A model generated the notes under the pieces. The model was not told the DNA's origin. It did no database searches and saw only the letters and a program-made list of their open reading frames with translations. DNA of 64,000 nt, taken from Carallia brachiata (taxonomy: Eukaryota; Streptophyta; Magnoliopsida; Malpighiales; Rhizophoraceae). The position numbers were made by a program, and so were the translations under genes. The DNA lies in assembly GCA_021464245.1 (NCBI GenBank), contig JADCRB010000007.1:5889855-5953854 (forward strand). The letters are read 5' to 3'. Below are positions 53,690 to 64,000 of the stretch, piece by piece. Positions within the stretch are counted from its first letter, which is position 1. Each line of letters begins with the position of its first letter.

Positions 53690-53862
53690 TTCTGTTTTGG
53701 GGCATGGCTCTGGATCGTGACATGTATCATATATATATATATACAGACCTTCAAAGCGAGAAAATTTGACTTGAAAATTCTTTTCTGCCTGCGGGCATGG
53801 CTCTGGATATATTGCGACTTGTATAATAGGTACAGACATTGACAGGAACAAAATTTGACTTG
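53690..53862. repeat. Two-copy tandem repeat in the DBR-1 promoter region
   Basis: Two units of about 85 bp share ggcatggctctggat, then a cacttgt/catgtat segment, then acagac and aaatttgacttgaaaa: about 53690-53777 and 53779-53862. The first unit includes a TA run at 53729-53742, the most TATA-like sequence upstream of DBR-1 (minus strand). Duplication of a promoter-proximal block could alter expression. Confidence 0.6.
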
Positions 53863-55733
53863 AAAACTCCCAAATTAGGCATGGAAAAAGATAAAAAAAT
53901 TAGTAAAATAAGGCAATTCACTGAGCGAGAACCAGCCCGACATCAAACGAGACACGTACACGTCCCGTCCGGTCACAAATATTATTGTGCAAATTGTTTT
54001 TTTTTTTTTTTTTTTATAGCTTGAGAGTTTTGCCGATTCAGAAGCCTTTGTTATATATATATATATATATACACTTTTTTTCACTGATGGCTTGTTTGGT
54101 TTACGCAGAAAACTGTGAAAAAAAAAGATTTAAAAATAACATCTACATTATACTTTTACGTTTTCGTAATTTTTTTTTATTAAAATATTTTTATTATTCT
54201 AAATAATATTATTTGTTCACAACTTTTTCTCTCATATATTTATTTTTCTTTCTCATCATTTTCTTTTTTACAACTTTCTTATCAATTTAAATAATATATT
54301 TTTCTTAAAAAAATTTTTCATAAATTATTTTTTTTACAACTATCTAATTAATTTAAATAATTTTATTTTTTCATAATTTTTTTTAATACAAATCTAAAAA
54401 GATTATTAGATCCTTGGAAACATGGCTTTTCCTATGTAACTAGTGATAAAGTAATAAAATCGTCTTGTTGGGGAAAAAAAAAAGAAGGTACTAGAATCGT
54501 CGCTCCCTTCTCAATGCCGTGATCGCTCAGCTCACACACCCACCGCTTATGTCATTCATTACCCATTTCAAGCATTTCAAGCCTGTAAAGTAATTACGTT
54601 TCCAAACACGTGCATTGCACAAAATTGAAAATAGAAAATATTTATACAAAAAGTTATATTCAAAGTGTAATAGTAAAAAATTTGCATAACTGTAATAATA
54701 AAATAAAAAATAAAAAAATAGTATTTTTTTATGATTCACAAAATATATATATTATTATAATTTAAATACTATTTAGATAATTTTTTAATTTGGACATATA
54801 AGGAAACTCTTGCTAAAAACAATATATATAGGATTAGGACTCTCTTTTGGTTTAGTGAAATTAAAAGTATTTTTAAAAATATAATAAATATATAATAATT
54901 TGAATGATTATAAATTATGTATTAAATAAAAAATAATATATAAATTATTAAATATTATTTAAATAATTAAATATTTATTATATATTTGGTTAAATATATT
55001 TAGCTAATAATATTACGATGACACGTTAGGAATTTTGTCTGCGGCAGACACTTGACAACGACGGAGGAGTAACGCACTGAAAGATTTATTATTGAATAAA
55101 AACAAAGCAACATATGAGCCGTTTAGATTATGTGCCTTCCGCGCGCTTGCCATTGCGCTCTTTGCTCAATAATGGGCACACCAACCGAATCGACTAGTGC
55201 CGACCAGCAGCCTCTCCCAGAATCTGGACACTTGTAGTGGGGAGTAAAACTAACCTTACAAAACGGACAAGATAAAAATTATAATTTCATCTATCGACCT
55301 ATTATTTTTATATATTTTAAAAATTTTATTTATAATATTTTTTTATTTTAAATTTTATCCTTAACATTTTCTTTGTTAATCTTTTTTATTATTTTTTATT
55401 ATTTGACCGTTAAATATGATACGTAACAATTCAATTAGTAATATATTATCTTATTTATAACTCACGTCAACAATATGTTATATTACCTCATAATCGGTAA
55501 TTTATTTTCTGTAATTTTTTTAATCTCTTTCTTTTTTAATTATATAAAAGTATCAAATGTATCGTTAATTGGACTACTACATGTCATATTTAACGATTAA
55601 TTAATTGAAAAAGATAAAAAAAATTGATTGAAAAAACGTTGAGAGTGAAATACAAAATAAAATATATTGTGGTTAAAATTTTCAAAACGTATAAAAATGA
55701 TAAGTAAAATTATAATTTTTTGCCTCCGGACAC
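53863..55733. other. Intergenic between head-to-head DBR-1 and DBR-2
   Basis: AT-rich, with a TA microsatellite near 54049-54071. From about 55020 to 55230 it matches the DBR-3 upstream region at about 61155-61350 (shared gacggaggagtaacgca and gccgtttaga). No gene seen. Confidence 0.55.
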
Positions 55734-55742
55734 TATATATAA
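55734..55742 (+). promoter_or_regulatory. TATA box of DBR-2
   Basis: TATATATAA followed by cgaaagcc lies 90 bases upstream of the start codon. The same cgaaagc context occurs upstream of DBR-3 at about 61391, with the weaker core taatataa. Confidence 0.65.
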
Positions 55743-59495
<3,753 letters not shown>

Positions 59496-60025
59496 TTTAA
59501 CTTCCTTCCATTGCATCTTCTCGTCACTCTGCTATGCATAACAATTATTACGGCTGGTTTGCCTGGTGTTTATATACCTTTAAGACTAATAGAGAGCATC
59601 AATAATTGGATCAGCGGTCCGGTGGGGCAGCTTTAGCGTTGCGGTGTGCCGATGTATTTCCATCTTTTTTTTTTTGAACAAGATATATGTCTATCTTGGT
59701 ACAAATTTTTTCTAATAAATTATAAGGTGTAAAAAAGAATAGTACACGAAATTTTCAGGCCTAGGGTCACAAAATGGACCAATTTTGCAATCGAAAAAAT
59801 AATGTTATATAATTACTCTTGTACTTGAAGTAATATATCTTTACAAAACAATAAAGTGGGCTTAACTTAAAAATTGCCGCACATTAAATCCGAAAAAAAA
59901 AATAATTGTATGATAAAAATAAAAAAGAAATCGAATTGCGAAGGGGGCATATTAAGGACAGAAATTATACGTGTTGGCTTCAAAGATCTAATTTTGAGGA
60001 AGAAAAAGAAAACTTCTGAAGCCCA

Positions 60026-60026
<1 letters not shown>

Positions 60027-60090
<64 letters not shown>

Positions 60091-60091
60091 A
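60027..60091. repeat. Palindromic AAT/ATT microsatellite
   Basis: About nine AAT units, then actt, then about ten ATT units, so the two halves are complementary and the whole can fold into a nearly perfect hairpin of about 30 bp. Such arrays are prone to length change and assembly error. Confidence 0.85.
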
Positions 60092-60736
60092 AATCATCAA
60101 TATTGAACATGAAATCCTAATCAATGGGAGATTTAGAAAAAACGGCTATAATATAATAAGAAATCTTGAGTGAGAATCTAAATCTAAATCCTTTATTAGT
60201 TGGGACATGAAATCTTCATCAATGGGGGATTCAGCAACAACGGTTGCAAAATCCACATCAACGGCCATGTCGAGTTTAAAATTTAAATCACACCGACCAA
60301 GTCCAATGTTGAAAAAATATATATATATTAATTAATTGAGCGTCTAGTATATATCCCAAATTTTTTGTTTTGAGAAATGTCTTGGTAAAGTGTAACTGTT
60401 ATTTCAAAAATAATAATTGATATTTTTAAATTGTAAGTATAACAAGTATTTTAAAAATATCAATCACTATTTCAACCGGAACAAATCTCGAAATAAAAAT
60501 TATTGGAATACTAATTTTTTTTTTCTAGTTAATAATGAAACGAAGATGACGAAATCCTCAGCAAAGGGGGCAGCCGGCTTGCTTCTTCTAATATAAATAA
60601 AAAATAAATAGCCGTTGATTCCCCCCAACCGCCGACCGCCATCTCTCAGATTTTGTAATTTCAAGAAATCAAATAGCAAAGCTCCCTGTTTCTTGTAATT
60701 TAATAAACCTGCTCTGCTACTGATTTTCCTTTCTTT

Positions 60737-61195
60737 TTGTCTCTTTTCCTTTTTCTTTCTTTGCTTCTGCTTCTTACTCTTCTCGTAAGAGCTTCTTCGA
60801 GAAAAAGTGAAAAAGATTGGAGCTTTACGTATGGAAAGCTGATTTTCTTGGCTCTTGGGTTTCTCAATTATGTTGGGATTTCAGACTCAGAAGAGCTAAA
60901 CACAGGAGCTTTAGTGATTTCTTCGCAGTCTTCCATTCCACGCAAGGTTCTCTACTCTAAGTCTTCCATTAATATTTGCAAGCAACAACTTAATTGTTGC
61001 TCATTTCATGGCAATTCAGTTTGCCTTGGGTGCCGTTATCTCAACGCACTTCAAGGCTACACCACTTTCCATTTTTTTTTTTTTTTTGAACATCAACCAA
61101 TGGAAGTAACATGCACACAATTCAGAAGTCACACTTATTTACCAGTGAAAATGTTAAAGAAACGTCTAGAAATTTTGTGTACAGAAGAGACTTGA
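60737..61195 (+). other. Unrecognised open frame
   Basis: About 150 codons are open without a good ATG at the start. The first 20 residues are very hydrophobic (leucine-rich), a second hydrophobic stretch is KLIFLALGFLNYVG, and the end runs through a T tract (poly-Phe) and is unlikely to be real. It could be a 5' exon of an unrelated gene captured between the DBR copies. I do not recognise a family and cannot support a function. Confidence 0.25.
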
Positions 61196-61386
61196 TAACA
61201 ACGGAGGAGTAACGCAGCCGTTTAGACTACAACCTCCACGTGCTTCCCCCACTTCGTTCTAAATCCTTTCTTCAATGCCATATCCCTGATCAATGGTGGG
61301 CATAGCAATCAGATCGACTCCTACCCACTAGCAATCAGCAATCATATCCCTTATCAGTAGTTCTGCTGCTGCTGCATTGTTAATAA

Positions 61387-64000
<2,614 letters not shown>

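Noticed and set aside
54084..54425. Possible further Tourist-like element starting ttgtttggtttacgc
   Set aside because: The right end does not mirror the left well enough, and no TTA/TAA target duplication was found.

Overview
This is nuclear DNA of a dicot plant: AT-rich, with spliced genes using GT-AG introns, long intergenic stretches and many short non-autonomous transposons. The gene families and the look of the repeats suggest a woody eudicot. Citrus or a relative is my guess, but nothing in the window proves it. I see no tRNA, rRNA, CRISPR array or bacterial-type operon.

The first three quarters hold a cluster of glycoside hydrolase family 28 (exopolygalacturonase-type) genes, all on one four-exon plan with intron phases 0, 2, 0. 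I rebuilt six members from splice sites: PG-A (+, 12785-14569), PG-B (-, 16584-18297), PG-C (+, 27768-29549), PG-D (+, 35538-37090), PG-E (+, 38184-41748) and PG-F (+, 44378-47713). A, C, E and F look intact (392, 392, 401 and 394 aa). B has a 2-base frameshift in an A7 run of exon 3. D has lost exons 2 and 3, and with them every catalytic residue, yet exon 1 can still splice in frame to exon 4.

The cluster grew by segmental duplication. Positions 1-15228 (with PG-A) and 18472-30263 (with PG-C) are two copies of one segment, and D/E are a second, older tandem pair. The paired copies act as natural empty and filled sites. They expose a SINE-like insertion, a LINE-like insertion and two insertions of a hAT-like family (8-bp target duplications, ACCGGT-rich ends) that has four copies in the window. 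Relics of PPR genes lie just beyond the 3' ends of both duplicated segments, at 15339-15575 and about 31690-32180. The second resembles DOT4.

From 50127 to the right edge there is a second cluster of NADPH-dependent 2-alkenal (double-bond) reductases of the zinc-independent MDR superfamily. DBR-1 (-, five exons) is broken by a 2-base loss in exon 3. DBR-2 (+, 55824-59495) is intact at 360 aa. DBR-3 (+, from 61465) runs off the window after exon 3. DBR-1 and DBR-2 are head to head, and DBR-2 and DBR-3 are tandem copies that include their promoters.

The two clusters have no obvious shared pathway: one encodes secreted pectin-degrading enzymes, the other cytosolic detoxification or phenylpropanoid reductases. 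Both show gene birth and decay. I found no clearly undescribed molecular system. The most informative features are the dated transposon insertions, the frame-preserving loss of two exons in PG-D, and the two homopolymer-type frameshifts that need checking against reads.
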